From positions 16,691,572 to 16,755,571 of the forward strand of contig NC_069086.1 of assembly GCF_947172395.1 (NCBI RefSeq): a stretch of DNA of 64,000 nucleotides, read 5' to 3'. Origin of the DNA: Bicyclus anynana. Its lineage: Eukaryota > Arthropoda > Insecta > Lepidoptera > Nymphalidae. Positions 10,602-22,165 of this stretch are shown one piece after another (position 1 is the stretch's first letter; every line of letters starts with the position of its first letter). The translations under genes were made by a program, and so were the position numbers. The notes beneath the pieces are model-generated. The model did not search any database. It was not told the DNA's origin and worked only from the letters and a program-made list of their open reading frames with translations.

Positions 10602-11119
10602 TATTATTTACTAACCGAGCAAGGCTGAGACGAGTTGCTCGTTCATTTGATAATGAAACAATTTCAATACTACGCTATACAAAAGAAGCACATTACATCA
10701 AGAATAAGAAAACTCTAAGCTCTCACCATTTACTCAATTGAATTGAACAAGAGGCAACGTCTCTATTGTGTGTATTACTTACAAAAAACCAACAAATCCG
10801 TGAAACAAATTTCGTTAGCGCAAACAATTGGTTCTAAGTGAACGAAATTTACATTTACTTTTGTAAAGGAACCTACATAACATAAATTGGATTTGATCAA
10901 TTCTTTTTGCATTAAATTTTTACAATTTATAAAAAAAACTCCTATGTATGAATAAGGTATGAATGTCCTTCACATTTCAGTTGAATTAAAGTTATTAAAC
11001 GGCAGGGAGATACCAGCATCGGTCAAAAATATAGACTGATGATATGATATTAAAAATTTTGAAAATGAGGGTAAAATTAAGTAAAAGATGCCTACACTCT
11101 CTACTGTAATGTGTTAAAA
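10602..11119. other. No gene seen
   Basis: AT-rich intergenic DNA with no coding, RNA or repeat signal that I can support. Confidence 0.4.
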
Positions 11120-11440
11120 ACATTTACTTAGTCGAGTTTACTACACTATTGATGAGTTCCTTAACGATAAAGGTGCTTGGAGGCCATTGGATCAGCTTCC
11201 ACCTTCACACAGGAAGTAAAACTATAAGAAATTGTAATTGTTATCAATTGTAAATTATAATACCGTATGACTTTTTCATTTTAAAAGCGCAACTCTTGAG
11301 TTTCTTGCCGGTATCTTCTCAGCAGAACCTGTCTTCCGAACCGGTGGTAGAATCTTTACAAATAGTCTACTGACGTGTCATCAGTGCTTGTAGATTGAGC
11401 CTACTTGAAATAAATGAATTTTGATTTTGATTTTGATTAT
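11120..11440 (+). mobile_element. 3' end of a Jockey-like LINE
   Basis: A plus-strand frame at about 11127-11221 reads KHLLSRVYYTIDEFLNDKG and ends DQLPPSHRK-stop, the C-terminus of a LINE ORF2. The 3' UTR (GAGTTTCTTGCCGGTATCTT, GAACCGGTGGTAGAATC) ends in the microsatellite tail TTTTGATTTTGATTTTGATT. The 11414-11608 open frame begins in this tail and is not a gene. Confidence 0.65.
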
Positions 11441-11734
11441 ACTAACAGAAAAGAAGACGACATACAGAAAGGCACAGAAGATAAAAGCCGGTACAATTTC
11501 CGAAGCGGAAATCTTAATATAGCGTTCATAACGTTAACAAAGAACATTAAAACATTAAATCGATCTCTGTTAAACAGCTCGACTAATATCGTCGTTATGA
11601 AAGATTAAATTAATTATTACGAGATTATTAATAAAACGTTAAGGCTTCGTAATGCGGCACTTTCTCTGCGAAGTGCTAGTTGACCGGCATTTGACCGTGT
11701 ATATTACCTACTCGTGTACCTACGAGTATATTAC

Positions 11735-12042
11735 TTCGTCATCAACCCATATTCGGCTCACTGCTGAGCTCGAGTCTCCTCTCAGAATGAGAGGGGTTAG
11801 GCCAATAGTCCACCACGCTGGCCCAATGCGGATTGGCAGACTTCACACACGCAGAGAATTAATATAATTCTCTGGTATGCCGGTTTCCTCACGATGTTTT
11901 CCTTCACCGATTGAGACACGTGATATTTAATTTCTTAAAATGCACACAACTGAAAAGTTGGAGGTGCATGCCCCGGACCGGATCCGAACCCACACCCTCC
12001 GGAATCGGAGGCAGAGGTCATATCCACTGGGCTATCACGGCT
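11735..12042 (-). mobile_element. tRNA-related SINE, family S3, near full length
   Basis: Minus strand starts AGCCGTGATAGCCCAGTGGA, with B box GGGTTCGGATCC, and ends TATGGGTTGATGACG at about 11735. The frame at 11652-11867 is a shadow of this SINE, and the same peptide recurs in the SINE copies at 22370 and 43264. Confidence 0.85.
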
Positions 12043-12057
12043 CTCGAGTATATTAAA

Positions 12058-12253
12058 TGTATACGAATATTATAAAGCTTAAGAGTGTGTTTGTTTGATT
12101 GATAGCGCTAATCTCAGGAATTACTGGTCCGATTTGCAAAATACTTTCAGTGTTAGATAGCCCATTTATCGAGGAAGATTATAGGCTATATATTATCCCT
12201 GTATTATTACGGAAACGGGAACCACGCGGGTGAAACCGCGCGGCGTCAGCTAG
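12058..12253 (+). mobile_element. Lep1-type Helitron, complete 3' end
   Basis: ACGAATATTATAAAGCTTAA near the 5' end. At the 3' end GCGGGTGAAACCGC is followed by GCGGCGTCAGCTAG. It lies directly after the SINE at 11735-12042. Confidence 0.8.
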
Positions 12254-12856
12254 TCAATTAATATGAATAACACTCATGATAGTTTAAATTGTAAAAAAGT
12301 ACGTTTACTATATTGGGATTACAAACCAATTTCGATGTAATAAAATCGTGTAAAATATAAAATTTCGAGTAGCCTTTAATTTAAAATATTAAAATGCATT
12401 GCATTTAATAATCCCGGAAACACGAGATGTTTGCAAAAATAAACGAGTAATTTTAATTGTAAAATGGAAACAGCCGTAATACGTGTACAAGCGAAATTGT
12501 GTTTACTGCCGTTGATGAGATGAACGCACTGATGATAATGAACATGTAAAGTCCAAGGTTTGAGTCCAATTTGACGTAACCCTAAGGTCTGGAGTTGATG
12601 AAATCTAAACACAAATGAAGATCATATTGTATTAAGTATCTTCGCCTAAAACGCTAAAAGGGGAATATCGATTTTAGCTAAGAAAATTTCAGCCATATCT
12701 ATTTCCACTTTCCAGTTATGAAATATAGCATCTAACCCAGATCTCTAACAATAGAATCGCTCGCCGTTATAAACAGAGTAATATTTTATCTCAACTGTCT
12801 ACCGTAAATGTATCAAAATTTTAATCGAAGCTTCTGCCCAAGAATTGTATAAATTA
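12254..12856. other. No gene seen
   Basis: Contains an open minus frame at 12376-12612 with no recognisable domain and no splice context. It is not annotated as a gene. Confidence 0.4.
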
Positions 12857-12990
12857 CTAGCTGACGCCGCGCGGTTTTATCCGCGTGGTTTCCGTTCCCG
12901 TAGAAATACGGGGATTATATATAGCCTATCGCCTTCCTCGGTAAATGGGCTATCTAATACTGAGAGAATTTTTCAAATCGGACGGATAGT
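12857..12990 (-). mobile_element. Lep1-type Helitron, truncated
   Basis: CTAGCTGACGCCGCGCGGTT at 12857 is the inverted 3' end, followed by the hairpin, the 'ccgttcccgtagaaatacgg' core and 'ggctatctaatactgagag'. It breaks off near 12990. Confidence 0.75.
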
Positions 12991-13096
12991 TTGGACAAGC
13001 GCAGCTTCTTTGCTAGTCAAAGTCAGAACGCTTAGGATGCGTGCCAAGAGAATCGACATTAAAGTCCGACCGCTTAGAGATTGCATTTCTGACACC

Positions 13097-13143
13097 TGTC
13101 AATGTCAATGTCAATGAGAGAGAGATAATGTCAATGTCAATGA
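13097..13143. repeat. TGTCAA microsatellite
   Basis: Two short blocks of TGTCAA units are separated by GAGAGAGAGATAA. Confidence 0.85.
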
Positions 13144-13227
13144 GGTATTTAAATATCTTTTATTATCCTTATTAACGAGTACTTAATATATAATAACGAA
13201 TAATTATGCCAACGTACAATAAACGTA

Positions 13228-13564
13228 TTTTTTTTTTTACAAGTTAGCCCTTTACTACAATTTCACCTGATGGTATGGTATGGGATGGTAGTGATGATGC
13301 AATCTAAGATCAAAGCAGGCTAATTTGTTAGGAGTAGGATGAGATCCACACTCCTTTTGGTTTCTACACGACATCGTACCGGAAACGCTAAATCGCTTGG
13401 CGGTACGTCTTTGTCGGTAGGGTGGTAACTAGCCACGGCCGCAGCCTCCCACCAGCCAGACCTGGACCAATTAAGTAAATCTCAATCTGCCCAACCGGGG
13501 ATCGAACCCAGGACCTCCGTTTTGTACATCCACCGGGCATACCACTGTGCCACGGAGGCCGTGA
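13228..13564 (-). mobile_element. tRNA-derived SINE, family S2, full length
   Basis: Minus strand starts GTCACGGCCTCCGTGGCACA, carries the B box GGTTCGATCCCC, runs through the 'ggtccaggtctggctggtggg' and 'taccgccaagcgatttagcg' blocks, and ends in a poly(A) (T-run at 13228-13238 on plus). Confidence 0.85.
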
Positions 13565-13917
13565 CGGTGTGGGTTTAACAAAAAATTTGGGGAACAGAAA
13601 GTTTTATAAATTGTTGACAAATAACTGACCATAACAGTCTGGTTACACGCAACATGTGAATACAAAGAACGTGATGTCACAAAAGGGTAGAAATATCGCT
13701 TTCCATATAAGAAACACGATTGTAATCTTGCTGTAACCAATACAAAAGCATCCATTGACGCAAACGATGACCAACAACAAAGGAAACGTATGTGTTGGTT
13801 GACACGTTAAACGATACGTTTTAGGAAGTTAAAGGTAACCAACCACACATCACATCTAAAGCTTATAAAAAGATAGCTTGCAATGCACAAGCTATTAACG
13901 CCTACCCTAGTTGATAT
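13565..13917. other. No gene seen
   Basis: Short AT-rich spacer. A block near 13806-13925 (ACGATACGTTTTAGGA, AAGGTAACCAACC) is repeated at 14305-14360, suggesting dispersed repeat sequence flanking the RTE fragment. Confidence 0.4.
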
Positions 13918-14262
13918 ATGTCGAGTCGAGATATGCTCGGAGTTTCTCTGCGTGATCGAATTAGAAATGAGGAGATTCGCAGACGAACCAAAGTCACTGA
14001 CATAGCTCAGCGAGTCGCGAAGCTGAAGTGGCAACGGGCAGGCCACATAGTTCGAAGAGCCGATGGACGTTGGGGTCTTAAGATGCTGGAATGGCGACAC
14101 CGCACCGGAAAGCGCAGTATTTGTCGGCCTCATACTAGGTAGACCGAGGATATCAAGCGGATTCCAGAGAGCTGGATGCTGGCGGCTCGAGACCGTTGTG
14201 CTTGGAAGTCCATGCAAGGGGCCTATGTCCAGCAGTGGACGTCCATCGGCTGATAAGGTAGC
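13918..14262 (+). mobile_element. RTE-like LINE ORF C-terminus and 3' end
   Basis: The frame 13918-14142 contains LGVSLRDRIRNEEIRRRT, VAKLKWQRAGHIVRRADG and LKMLEWRHRTGKRS, the hallmark C-terminal tail of RTE-type reverse transcriptase ORFs in Lepidoptera. It loses frame just before the usual 'GRPPTRWTDD' region. The 3' end follows ('gaccgttgtgcttggaag', 'gtccagcagtggacgtcc'). Confidence 0.8.
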
Positions 14263-14426
14263 TAGGTAGGTTAGTTGCTAAACATTGTGCACGCCCCTAC
14301 CTGGCTGACACGGTAAAAGATACGTTTTAGGACGTTAAGGGTAGCCAACCTCATACTTGCGGGCCTCGAAAAATAGCATGCAGCACTGAACAAGAAACTA
14401 TTTCTGTGGCTGCCAGTGTACATGTA

Positions 14427-14719
14427 GTTAATTAGCTCTCTCTTGACTACAATCTCACCTGAAGGTAAGTGATGATGCAATCTAATATGGAAGCGGGCTA
14501 ACTTGTTAGGAGTAAGATGAATATCCACACAACTTTCGGTTTCTTCATGACATCGCTAAGTCGCTTGGTGGTATGTCTTTGCCGGTAGGGTGGTAACTAG
14601 GCCGAACCCTCGCACCAGCTAGACCTGAACCAATTAAGGAAACCTCGGCCCAGCCGGGGATCGAACCCAGGACCTCCATCTTGTAAATCCATCGAGAACA
14701 CCACTGCGCCACGGATGGA
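14427..14719 (-). mobile_element. tRNA-derived SINE, family S2
   Basis: Minus strand: CTCCATCCGTGGCGCAGTGG, B box GGTTCGATCCCCGG, and 'ttggttcaggtctagctggtg', ending near AGGTGAGATTGTAGTCAAG at 14440. The 14545-14733 open frame is a shadow of it. Confidence 0.85.
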
Positions 14720-15214
14720 GTATATTGGTGCATACCCTACCTAGTTGATAAACTTGTGCACGCCCTAGCTGGCTGATACTGTAACAGATCACGAATGAAG
14801 CGAAACGAAAACTTGAGCATGAGTATAAACTATTATAACAATAGTCCAATAGGTACCTTCATTCGTTAAAGTAAAGAAGGTTCATAATAATTAAAGTACA
14901 CATTATCACATCGATTTAATTAGTAATTATCGCGAGAAATTCATGATGAAATTTCCAGGAATATTACGTCTATAATACGAATTAGTCGCAATTTCCAAGC
15001 GTGAATAATTGAGATATCCGATAAGTATTGTTCGGATCTTCAGCAAAGTTTGCGCTAAGACGAGCCCGAATTTCAACAAGTTTTAGCAATTTGACGCGAA
15101 AGTTTTGATTCTATGATAAAATTATTATGAAGCGAATGTCCGTAGTAGACGAAGAGCCAGCCTTAGACGATTGAGGGTATGGATCCTTAAAACCTGCTAC
15201 CCATGTGTTATTGT
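14720..15214. other. No gene seen
   Basis: AT-rich intergenic DNA. The 14634-14849 minus frame overlaps the SINE and is not a gene. Confidence 0.4.
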
Positions 15215-15500
15215 AGAGGAGAGGTATCAGTGTTGGTATAAATAATAGGGTATTTGATGACTTGAGCTCAGTTGTTTGTTAGGCAGCGTAGACACCGTCA
15301 CGCTGCCAGTCGCGTTAGTTATTATGTGCAGTACCTAATGTTTTGTGTTGTGATTAATGTTTATCATAAATTGTTTGATGCATTCTAAAGGGATCCTTAA
15401 ACCTACTCCCAAGGTCACAAGTCTTAGGACCTGCTCAAGGTGTTTCCTCTACCACAAAAGAATGGTACACTCACCGTCGCTGCTACCCGTTACGTCATAC
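15215..15500 (+). mobile_element. LTR-like repeat with TATA box and initiator (copy 1)
   Basis: Shares ordered blocks with 63350-63585: 'tatcagtgttggtataaata', 'gctcagttgtttgttaggc', 'accgtcacgct', 'tgctcaaggtgtttcctctac' and 'gtcgctgctaccc'. TATAAATA (15237-15244) is 33 bases upstream of an arthropod-type initiator TCAGTTG (A at 15270), and the spacing is the same in both copies. Complementary ends near TGTAGAGGA and TCCTCTACCACA suggest a solo LTR, but target duplications were not found. Confidence 0.5.
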
Positions 15501-15992
15501 ACGGTCAAAACTCCACAAACTCCATAAGTGGCTACAGTACTTACTCGTACCCTATGGTAGAAGCATAAGCATGATAAACTTTCAGCTTTTATAAAATGAC
15601 GAACGTCGGGGTGTCACTGGCTCTCCATCTATAATACTAGATGTCTTCTAAAAAGTTTCAAAATCTGAAGTTAAAGTTGGCTGTTAAAAATTCATAATTC
15701 GTTTATTTGAAGGACCCCCTACAGACGTTCAGTTTGAATTAATTCAAACATCAATAAAAATCATTAGAAAAACTGGACAGTTAAAACTGACGGACACTAC
15801 AAACGTGCAGTTTAACTGAATTCGACTGTTCAGTTAAAAGTTAACTTCACGTTTGAGTTGATAAGCATTAAACGTCTTGTGATTATTTGTACAGACCACA
15901 CCGTTTCTGGTGGGCAGGGCAAGTTCTGCTGAAAAGGGCTGGTAAAACTCAACCTAAAACTATAGCTCCTTTAAAATTATTAATAGGCTAGG
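15501..15992. other. Spacer with possible MITE remnant
   Basis: GACGTTCAGTTTGAATTAAT (from about 15725) and AACGTGCAGTTTAACTGAAT (from about 15803) are related blocks about 80 bases apart, suggesting a small decayed repeat. No gene seen. Confidence 0.35.
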
Positions 15993-16056
15993 TTGACATT
16001 TTTTTTAAATGCTCTTAAATAATTCATTATTTAAGAACATTTAAAAAAAATGTCAA
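15993..16056. repeat. Long hairpin, 31-bp arms with one mismatch
   Basis: Left arm 15993-16023 starts TTGACATTTTTTTTAAATGC. The right arm 16026-16056 is its reverse complement except for one base, with a 2-base loop. It is very AT-rich. Confidence 0.9.
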
Positions 16057-16195
16057 TGTTTTACTGTATTGAAAAAAAATCATATTTTTTGAGACGTGAT
16101 TATAAAAAAACACCTGTCGGCAATGGCGGTCTGTTATAACAAATCCCTTACAAACAGAGCGTTTGACAAAAATATTAGTGAACAATTATTATTTT

Positions 16196-17345
16196 AGTTT
16201 GACGTTTAGTACATCGAGTGTGTTAGTGACGTCACAAAATGGACGATAGCGTATTTGACGTTTGGAAATTTTGATAAATACGTGTTATTTAAATTTTGTT
16301 TTATAAGAAATGATATCGATATATTTCGTACCCTTATTTTATAGTACACAAAATTAATATTGTCTATATTACATTTGATACGAGTCATCTACCCTATTAT
16401 TATAAAAGGGAGTAAGTAATTTCACCGACAAACATTACCTTTTTGCCGATGAAACGCACCGACATGTTGACACAGAGACAAAAGACTGGTGTATTAAGTT
16501 CATAACAGAACGTCTAAAATGAACAACACTACGGCAAAGCTGGAAGCTTCACTCGTCACTCACTCGTTTCAAAGAGAAGCTTGTTGTGTGCTAATCCGTC
16601 ATATTATGTTACTAGACAATGGGGCTTAATATTATAGTGTTGTAAGTATCATCATTATCAACCTTAGACTAATAACCTATAGACCTGCAACGCCTAACAA
16701 TTTTTCACTCCAAACGTAAGCCACTGTGTCTATGTGTGCGTAAGCGCTAAGCTAATTACCGTCGCCGACACGCGCACAAGCGTACTTATCGTAGCGTAGC
16801 GATGCGTCAAGGGCTCCTATTTCGGGGTACATAAAGCGGCTTACGCATCCTGCAACTACACTCTATGTATGAGTTATAAATCTATTTTATCAACTTATTT
16901 TGTGAAGCTTAGAGCTTCCAAGCTGATTCAATGCGGATTACAACTATGATGATGCGAAACTAACTAACTATAACTCTCAGGTTAATGTTATTAACTTGGA
17001 CTTTGGCTTAAGCGCGGGGGTGTAACACCACCAACTTTCTAACCCTATAGGCCTAAAATGCGCGCCACGACATATCTTGTGAAGACAAACCGACCAATAA
17101 GGTAGTTGAATGACATTAAATTTAACATAAACAATTAAGCAATATTAATTTTGTATAATATATGGAATAAGGTTCCGAAATATATCGATATTAATTAATA
17201 AAAATTAAGGATTTCATAGAAAAGTAACTTGATTTAAAAATTATGAATTTATTACATTTTCCAAACATCAACCACGCTGACGTCCATTTTCTGACGTCAC
17301 AATGTCACTTGATGTCACTAAGAAATACTTAAACGTCAAACTGAT
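16196..17345. mobile_element. Fold-back DNA element with about 200-bp imperfect inverted arms
   Basis: The left arm (about 16196-16370; GTTTGACGTTTAGTA, TAGTGACGTCACAAAATGGACG, TATCGATATATTTCG, ACAAAATTAATATTG) matches the reverse complement of the right arm (about 17130-17345; CAGTTTGACGTTTAAGTA, GTGACGTCAGAAAATGGACG, the same TATCGATATATTTCG, then ACAAAATTAATATTG). About 770 bp of unrelated spacer separates the arms. Weaker similarity may extend the arms to about 16115 and 17412. The ends and target duplication are not defined, and there is no ORF. Confidence 0.6.
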
Positions 17346-17411
17346 TTATGAATGAACGATTTAAGACCCTTTAAAAAAAGTCAATTAGCTTATTACAGCC
17401 AAACCGGCAGT

Positions 17412-17454
17412 ATCGTTCTCTCTTTCATCCCAACGCAACGAAAGAGAGAGCGAT
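17412..17454. repeat. CT/AG hairpin (copy 1)
   Basis: ATCGTTCTCTCTTTC and GAAAGAGAGAGCGAT form 15-bp arms with one G-T pair. The same hairpin module is at 39541-39580 inside a small inverted-repeat element. Confidence 0.8.
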
Positions 17455-18737
17455 ATTTCCAGTTCGGCGTTATTGGTCGATTTGACGTCGTGGGTTGCAT
17501 GTGAGGCCTACTGGACTTACACAATTAAGTATATTGAGTTTATTTTTGGAATAACTTAATATTTTTAAGCCTGCTCTGAGATCATTATGCTTACCAATCA
17601 ACGAAGCAGTAGTTTCATTACGGACCTACATAATATTATACTGTTTATTATTACATACGGGTCGAATAAAAATCTTAATTTTCAAGACTGCTAAAATCCA
17701 TCGTAATCCCTCAACAGAAAACATATTAGCATAAAGTAGTATTGAAACAACCATGTTTATACAATATACGATTTGTACAACAGATTAATTTAAATTTAAC
17801 GGTCACTTAAATCATTAACCATTAAACTATCAGTTACTATTCAAAATCGAAACCAAACCAATGGAAGTGGGTCGATATTGCACCTCGTTGGATCATAACC
17901 ATAGACTACAGTTAACTTTTAAATGGTTAACGCAATGTATGATTGCATATTTACGCCATATTAGTCTCTAACAAGTTTATTATACAGTGTTAAATCGCGT
18001 GCACTGAATCACAATATGAAGCCGCACTGTCTTTTACATTTCACGGTAATTTATGCGTTGTGTTCCAGTCAATTGGGTCTAAAATGGCGTGACTGTATAA
18101 TTAGAGAAGTCTAATTTAGTGTAGGGTTGCCTACTACTTTGTAATTTATTTAGGACAATGCCTGGTTTATGGAAATCATATTAAGTAAATAAAGGCGATT
18201 TAGTAAATACATTATTAAATGTTTATAAAAGCCTACCTTTAATTCCTACATTAGGCCGATGGTAAAGAGTTAAAGACCCAATTTTTGTATCGCCTCGAAA
18301 AAGTGATCTCATGTTATATGATGATTATCCTCCTTGTTTGTGTTTTTTAATAGATTAGCTATTGGTCTGATAATGTAATGTTGAAAAATTAATATTCTTA
18401 AACAATAAAGTTGATACAAAGCATTTCTTCAGTCCATATAATCGATATAAAAGGGGGTAGGGTATAACAAAATAATGGACCAACAAACCTGCCGAATCGT
18501 AATCTGCATGCTTTTCTGAGTTTAAAACTGATTATGCAAACTCACATCCTCAAAACGCCTGGTCTCTAATTGGGCTCATTAATTGTAAGCTAGTTCATAC
18601 AACGCTGCGTAAGCCAAACTAAACCTGAAAACTAACAGAGAACCATCATTTGGGGTCCATAGTAGTCGACAAAGATAACTTTTAAGCATTATTTCCAAAG
18701 CTATTAAAGAAATCATTCAACTTATGGAAACCATTCT
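17455..18737. other. No gene seen
   Basis: AT-rich intergenic DNA of about 1.3 kb. No coding frame, RNA or bounded repeat supported. Confidence 0.5.
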
Positions 18738-19032
18738 GACGGCCTCCGTGGCGCAGTGGTATTCGCGGCGGATTTACAAAACGGAGGTCCTGGGTTCGAT
18801 CCCCGGTTGGACCTATTGAGATTTTCTTAATTGGTCTAGATCTGGCTGGTGGAAGGCTTCGGCCGTGGCTAGTTACCACCCGGCAAAGACGTACCGCCAA
18901 GCGATTTAGCGTTCCGGTACGATGTCGTGTCATCCTCCTCCTAACCACTTAGCCCGCCTCCATCTTAGACTGCATCATCACTTACCACCAGGTGAGATTG
19001 TAGTCAAGGGTTAACTTGTAAAGAATAAAAAA
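18738..19032 (+). mobile_element. tRNA-derived SINE, family S2, full length
   Basis: Starts GACGGCCTCCGTGGCGCAGT with B box GGTTCGATCCCCGG at about 18796. The body contains 'gtaccgccaagcgatttagc' and the 3' end 'aggtgagattgtagtcaagg', then an A-rich tail. It serves as a clear reference copy for this family. The 18682-18948 minus frame is its shadow. Confidence 0.9.
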
Positions 19033-19223
19033 AGCTAATGCAATTCTAAAACACAAAATTTACATACAAGGAAATAAATTACGCCGATTGTTATTGCAAA
19101 TCAAGTCAACTGAATTAGTTTTTTTTTTACTTGCTTTGTAATTGGTTATATTACACCTCCTTTGGCGATGCCATTGGTTTGCCTCCTTGCTGGAAGATTT
19201 TTGCTAAAACATATGTGACACGT

Positions 19224-19409
19224 GAGATGTGACAACCCTTTTTTTTTTTTAACGTGGGGAAATCCTCATGGATACCTTCTCGCCACGGGGAGGCAATAAG
19301 GTTATGTCAGACTTCAACCGACTAAAACCCCACGGTGTTCCGACTTGCCGCCTGATGACTGAGCCACGGGAACATTTCATAAACTACCTCAACGAGATGT
19401 GACAACCCT
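19224..19409 (-). mobile_element. Short retroposon with 16-bp target duplication and poly(A)
   Basis: GAGATGTGACAACCCT flanks the insert on both sides (19224-19239 and 19394-19409). The insert (19240-19393) reads on the minus strand from GTTGAGGTAGTTTATG to a poly(A) seen as a T-run just after the left duplication. Long target duplication plus poly(A) indicates LINE-driven retroposition. It contains 'ggggttttagtcggttgaag' and 'cctccccgtggcgag', blocks of a lepidopteran LINE 3' region, and so is probably a 5'-truncated LINE. Confidence 0.75.
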
Positions 19410-21605
19410 ATATAAATAGGGCTTGTTGAATTGTACCGACAGACAGCGGTGCAGTAATGCGATTAGCAACGACTTCAGTTTCATCAGGAACGAAGTCACG
19501 TGTGCATGAGCAAATTATAGGCTTTGATTTAATTCCATACTAGAGCTTCGTATTTCATCGTAATAACACTTACAAATAGAATGAGAAAAACGAAATTCTT
19601 TATTGTTAGTCATACACATAGCTGTGCCCGCAGTTTCACTCGCTTAGCCTAATGTCATGTGCATGGCATTTCTCAATCAATAAGCTATCCAAACAATGAT
19701 TATTTTATACTATAGATATGTTACGTGCCTACAAAACCACGGCAAAAAGTAATACGAATTTAGCGACTCCACTAAGCGCACACTATTTTGTGTTTACTTA
19801 CATTATACATTTGTCGGCGCGAGTGAGTTTTTAATCGGTCGGCTTGAGTCGTCATGAGCCGAGACAGTACGAAATTAGGTGGGGAGTAGTGGGAGACCGA
19901 GTATAGTCTAGCTCATCGTCTCATTCTTGTCGTGGCGTTCGATCCGTCCACACGTTTTTTGGATAATAATCCTTTATGGGTTGGTTTGGAATAGTGACTA
20001 GAGTGGAAAAGGGGAGTGTTAGTTAACTGTCAAAGATGTCTTTAACCCTACAAACGACGTTCCCAAGTGCGTTATATTTAATTATTCATACGGATATAAT
20101 GTTTGACAATTAATTTTTTTAATATTTTTTTTACGTGTTAATAGTCACTTCCATTATTTAATGTAGATTTTCGTCTGCTTCAAAACCGTACCTACACCGT
20201 ATTAATGGAAACAACTGCAATGAATCAAAATATGCTTTTTAAGAACCTTACAAATGCTGAATCGGTTAAAAGGTGAATGAAATTCATTTGGTCGATATCA
20301 TATCTGACGAGCACCTGTTTGAGTAAAGTAACGGTGCGACGAGTAGGGTGACCACACGATCGTATGTCACATTAAAGTAGGTAATCTTTAAAAAAAAATC
20401 AATACTTAATATCTGCAGGCTAATTCATACTTTAACGTATAGTGGACATCATACAGTACGTAGATGACATTTCTAAATGGAATTGATTTTTATTTTAATA
20501 GGTTGATACTAAAGACCAAAATAGTAAATAGGCCAGCTGTTCTCACATACATGCAATAAGGCATTGAGATTTAGCATTTTTTACTTAGAATTTAGTATTA
20601 AGATTATTAACCAAAAAAAGAAAATAGAAACTAACGATTATTAAGTAAACATTCGTTAGTAGTAAATGAAAATTATTGAGGTTAAATGTAGTCTGCTGGA
20701 AATTATAGTAGTTAAACTTGGTTTGCCATTTCGATATTGTGTTAAATAAACATAAATGAGATAAGAAAATACATAGTAGTGAAAAAAAACATATATATGC
20801 AACATAATCTTTGATGCTTGCCTAGGAAACGATCAATTGTTTAAAACTTCTTAATACCTAAGTGTTAAAATGATGGATGTCAAAAGATCATTACGCAATT
20901 AAAAACAAAAGTGCTGCTTTTCAAACCCAGTAAGTAAGAATTGAGGGCATGAAGTCTATACGACTGGCGTAGTTTTTAACGATTTAACGATATTTCTAGA
21001 GCGGGAATAACTTTTTAATTGGCTCTGGTCTATCATTAAAAACATAACTACCCTATCAATAATAAACGTTGAATAGGAATTGTGTCGAATAGTACATTGT
21101 ATTATTTTGACTGTTACAATTCAAAGTACTAATTTTACTCCAGTATTAATATTTTAATAGTAGTCTCTTTGTGACAATTCGTCTGTTTACCTACTTAATT
21201 CTTGTTTTAGCTGCCAAGTAGCGTTTCAGTGTTTCGGACTGACGAATTTAATAATAAATATTAGAAATTAATGAAAACTTGAGGCATAGGCAAGTTCGTA
21301 GATATATTTCATTGTACGAACACTTTTGAGTATAGTATTGTGTAAAATAATTTAATGTTATGATATCGTTCAAAATGAAGAATGAAAATGTCATCTTTTA
21401 TTTCTTTGAAATTTACTCTTTGGACGTATTTTTAGTTAGTCAGTTATAGTCAATCTATTTCAGGATTTTTTGGAGGCCAGATGACAGACGAAGCGCTTTT
21501 GTGTAAGCTTTATCACACAAACACACAAACAGTCAATTTAACACAGCAATATGCCTGTCAAACGCTTATCTCTACACATTACCATTACATCCAAATCCAA
21601 ACGAA
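19410..21605. other. No gene seen; isolated TATA-like motif
   Basis: TATAAATAGGG at 19411 looks like a TATA box, but no initiator was seen at the usual distance and no transcript-like frame follows. The remaining 2 kb is AT-rich DNA without supported features. Confidence 0.4.
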
Positions 21606-22165
21606 CTACCTAGAATAGATGGTGGAACTCCATGAAGTAGTTAGACTAGTAGAATAAAAACAATTTCCTATGAAAACATGCGATTTAAAATCAAAACGGA
21701 CTTCCTAGAATAGATGGATGAACTCCATGAAGTAGTTAGACTAGTAGAATAGAAACAATTTCCTCTGAAAAAATGCGATTTAAAATCCAAACGGGCTTCC
21801 TAGAATAGATGGATGAACTCCATGAAGTAGTTAGACTAGTAGAATAGAAACAATTTCCTATGAAAAAATGCGATTTAAAATCAAAACGGACTTCCTAGAA
21901 TAGATGAATGAACTCCATAAAGTAGTTAGACTAGTAGAATAGAAACATTTTCCTATGAAAAAATGCGATTTAAAATTAAAACGGACTTCCTAGAATAGAC
22001 GGATAAACCATGAAGTAGTTAGACTAGTAGAATAGAAACAATTTCCTTTGAAAAAATGCGATTTAAAATCAAAACGGACTTCCTAGAATAGATGGATGAA
22101 CTCCATGAAGTACTTAGACTAGTAGAATATAAACAATTTCCTATGAAAAAATGCGATTTCAAATA
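21606..22165. repeat. 95-bp tandem minisatellite, six copies
   Basis: Six head-to-tail units start at about 21606, 21701, 21796, 21891, 21986 and 22079 (periods 95, 95, 95, 95, 93). Each carries CCTAGAATAGATGGATGAAC, GTAGTTAGACTAGTAGAATA and AAAATGCGATTTAAAATC. Units differ by only a few bases. No ORF crosses the array. Confidence 0.95.

Noticed and set aside
12376..12612. 78-codon minus frame
   Set aside because: No domain, no splice context and no codon signature; typical of chance open frames in this AT-rich DNA.
19411..19480. TATA-driven promoter
   Set aside because: TATAAATAGGG is present but there is no initiator at the expected distance and no open frame or splice-flanked exon downstream.
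21606..22165. CRISPR-like array
   Set aside because: The whole 95-bp unit repeats, without unique spacers between short repeats, and the DNA is from an insect genome.
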